This document shows, one piece after another, positions 62,013 to 64,000 of a DNA stretch of 64,000 nucleotides (its first letter is position 1; every line of letters starts with the position of its first letter). This stretch comes from Sphaerolaimus hirsutus. Taxonomy: Eukaryota > Nematoda > Chromadorea > Monhysterida > Sphaerolaimidae. The position numbers were made by a program, and so were the translations under genes. The stretch covers positions 19,619,147 to 19,683,146 of the forward strand of contig OZ038457.1 in NCBI GenBank assembly GCA_964036195.1, written 5' to 3'. Below the pieces are notes generated by a model, which saw only the letters and a list, made by a program, of their open reading frames with translations, was not told the DNA's origin and ran no database searches.

Positions 62013-63540
62013 TGACCATTCTCTTCTAATTTTCCATAAGGTGCCAGTGATTGGCTGTTTTTCACTGGAAATTAAATATGTAGCGCAATAAATGCTGAGT
62101 TCATTTCCATATCGTAAAACAGTTGGATGTCACATCGATATTTGAAATATCTCATTATTAAAAGTTTTCTACAGCCGTCGCAAATTCATATGCCGAACCA
62201 AACGAACCCAACAAAGTTGGTGTCATTTGTAGTTACGCTTTTTATTTATCATATTTTCATGTGCCTTGCGCTAATGACTCCTGGTTGTTAACGTCATGTG
62301 TGAACAAGCGCATACACATCTCACAATGGTGAATCCCAAACATTTTGAATAAAAATATGAGGTTTTGGTTTGCTGCACGAGATGTAGCGATGGATTGCCA
62401 AGCGCATTATTTAGTACACAGTTGAGAATTTGGCAAACTCAAAAATCTGTGTTTAACACATTTGAATTTGCCAGAATGAATTATTGTTGATCGTTGCCAA
62501 CCTTAGTTAGCAGACTGCTCATTCTGGTAAACTCAAACGTGTTCAAAACAGATTTTCAGTTTTCCCAGATTTCGGCGGTATAGTCTAGCAGCGCACATTG
62601 ACACCATAGCGCTGTAACCACATGAGACCACCAAAATGCACCATGGCACGGAGCCATTGGCGCTACACACGCTAGTTGACATCGATTCCAGCGTCAAGTC
62701 AGAGTCAACTCCATTTTAGTTGACACAACCTATTTCTTAGTTGACATTAAATGTACTGCGTACGTTTTAAGCCATATTTTCAGTAGTTAGGAAGTCTTGT
62801 AATGCAGAAATGTCAACTGACAAAATCTTTTTTCAGAAACGAGTTGACCCAGTTTTCTACAAGGATTTTTGCATGATTTCAATGATCCCATGTTATCGAG
62901 AATAATTTTTAGCTCTGTATGAAACTTTATTCTGGCCAATCATGTGATCTATTGATGAATTAAAAATTATTTTCATTTCCTATATTAGATATTTTTCATT
63001 CTTTACATGTGTTATTTATAGTCAATCTGACAATTGTTTGATGTATTATGAATGTCTGTGAGTTTTTTATTACCAACTAGAAGTGTGAATAAATTTAGTT
63101 GCAAGATTGAAAAATGTTTCTTTTAAAAGTGAAATTTATTTTTCTTTGAACGAAATTTGTAGATATCACTTTGCAAATAGTACCAACAGAAAGGCGATCA
63201 GAAGACGAACACAGCAGTATTTTTTATGAAAGAGTTCGGTGATGAAAATGAAAAATGATTTTTTCAAATGATCACAAAAAAACATTTTTTTTTAAATTTG
63301 AAACAACTTACATATGTGATACATACTTTCATTGATACACTAGATATATGGAAACATGTTACAGTTAAATTTTCAGAAAACAAGCAAAAATTCAATTTTT
63401 CCATGATCAATTTGTCAGATCAAAAAATAGATGTCCTTAGTTGACACAGACATCTTCATCATATGTGTCAACTGAAACATTATACATACAAATTGATCAT
63501 TTGACATTAATTGTGAAAATGCAATGTCAATTCATGCATC
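62013..63540. other. AT-rich stretch without a recognised gene
   Basis: A CACACACGCTAGTTGACA end of the foldback family lies at 62660, and TAGTTGACA/TGTCAACT words recur to about 63475, so much of 62660-63480 may be one enlarged, decayed foldback. No exon seen. Confidence 0.45.
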
Positions 63541-63547
63541 TCTCCAG

Positions 63548-63855
63548 TTCAACCATGGCACCCTTCCTTCGCCCTCCATCCATTCTCTAACTCGTTCACG
63601 CACAGCTCTTGCACCACAAATGGCATCAGCGGCGACACCATCACATTGGTCAGTTCGCTGTATCTTGGACAGGTTATCCACTGCAGCCCACCAATCCAGC
63701 TGTAGTAGTTGACATTTTTAATAATCATAAATGTGTTCAACAGAAACATCAGCAAAAACAAGAAGAAGTAATCTTACAGTGCGGTTGCAAAGGCTTGGGT
63801 GATCGGGCACACCTTGTAATGGTTCCCTTTCATTTCCCTCCCCGTCAAAATAATC
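63548..63855 (-). CDS. Candidate coding exons of an unassigned minus-strand gene
   Basis: Two segments join in phase across a small intron (donor gtaagat at 63777, acceptor ctacag after 63700). They encode LTGREMKGNHYKVCPITQAFATAL and then WIGGLQWITC...LTNVMVSPLMPFVVQELCVNE. Codons in the second part mostly end in G or C, as in the confirmed exons. The SPLMPFVVQEL stretch looks like the helical anticodon-binding region of class I aminoacyl-tRNA synthetases, but that resemblance is weak. It could also belong to the helicase gene on the same strand. Confidence 0.3.
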
Positions 63856-64000
63856 AGCAATAGTTGAGCTGTGGGAAACTTCCCAAGCCCAAGCCCAAGC
63901 CCAGTAAAGTGTGAAGTAAAGTGTCAAATGCAAAGTCAAATGTTATGTAAAGTGTCAATTGTGTATCCAAATCTTATTGTTTGTATCCAAATTTATTTGT

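Overview
This is a repeat-rich, intron-rich animal genome segment. All recognisable genes are split by GT-AG introns with phase-consistent joins, and AATAAA polyadenylation signals are visible. A small sperm-type MSP-domain gene and a PMT-1-type phosphoethanolamine methyltransferase point to a nematode or a close ecdysozoan relative. That is an inference from gene families, not a species identification.

Layout. The outer parts of the window form a very large imperfect inverted repeat. Positions 1-21508, read in reverse complement, match about 40618-59472, and the left edge of the window (base 1 = base 59472) is still inside the repeat. A 200-base run of N (21509-21708) sits exactly where the left arm stops. 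Each arm carries the same genes: an AIMP2-like tRNA-synthetase scaffold protein, a convergent 15-exon EF-hand/coiled-coil/Rab GTPase of the CRACR2A/Rab44 group, and the 3' exons of a TPX2-like spindle assembly factor. The simplest reading is two alternative haplotypes placed head to head by scaffolding; a real palindromic duplication is the alternative.

Centre (21709-40618). This holds dispersed and tandem repeats, a three-exon MSP-domain gene (25165-26709, +), the pmt-1-like gene (34143 to 27464, -), and the 5' exons of the complete 13-exon TPX2-like gene (34805-44628, +). The last two genes are divergent, with 661 bp between their start codons. Past the right arm (59.5-64 kb) are minus-strand exons, one carrying motif V and a degenerate motif VI of a RIG-I/Dicer-type DExH helicase.

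Mobile DNA is the most striking content. At least a dozen hAT-like non-autonomous elements have clean 8-bp target-site duplications and short TIRs, and several have a precise empty site in the other arm. Their interiors are dense arrays of one short word per family (TTTCCG, ATATCG, ACGTAAA, AGTGTAA, GCGCCA, TTCGAA, ATCCCG, CTATCTAT). Two insertions duplicated a splice site of their host gene, one interrupts the last AIMP2 coding exon, and one carries a Bel-Pao pol fragment. Three other dispersed foldback families fill most introns.
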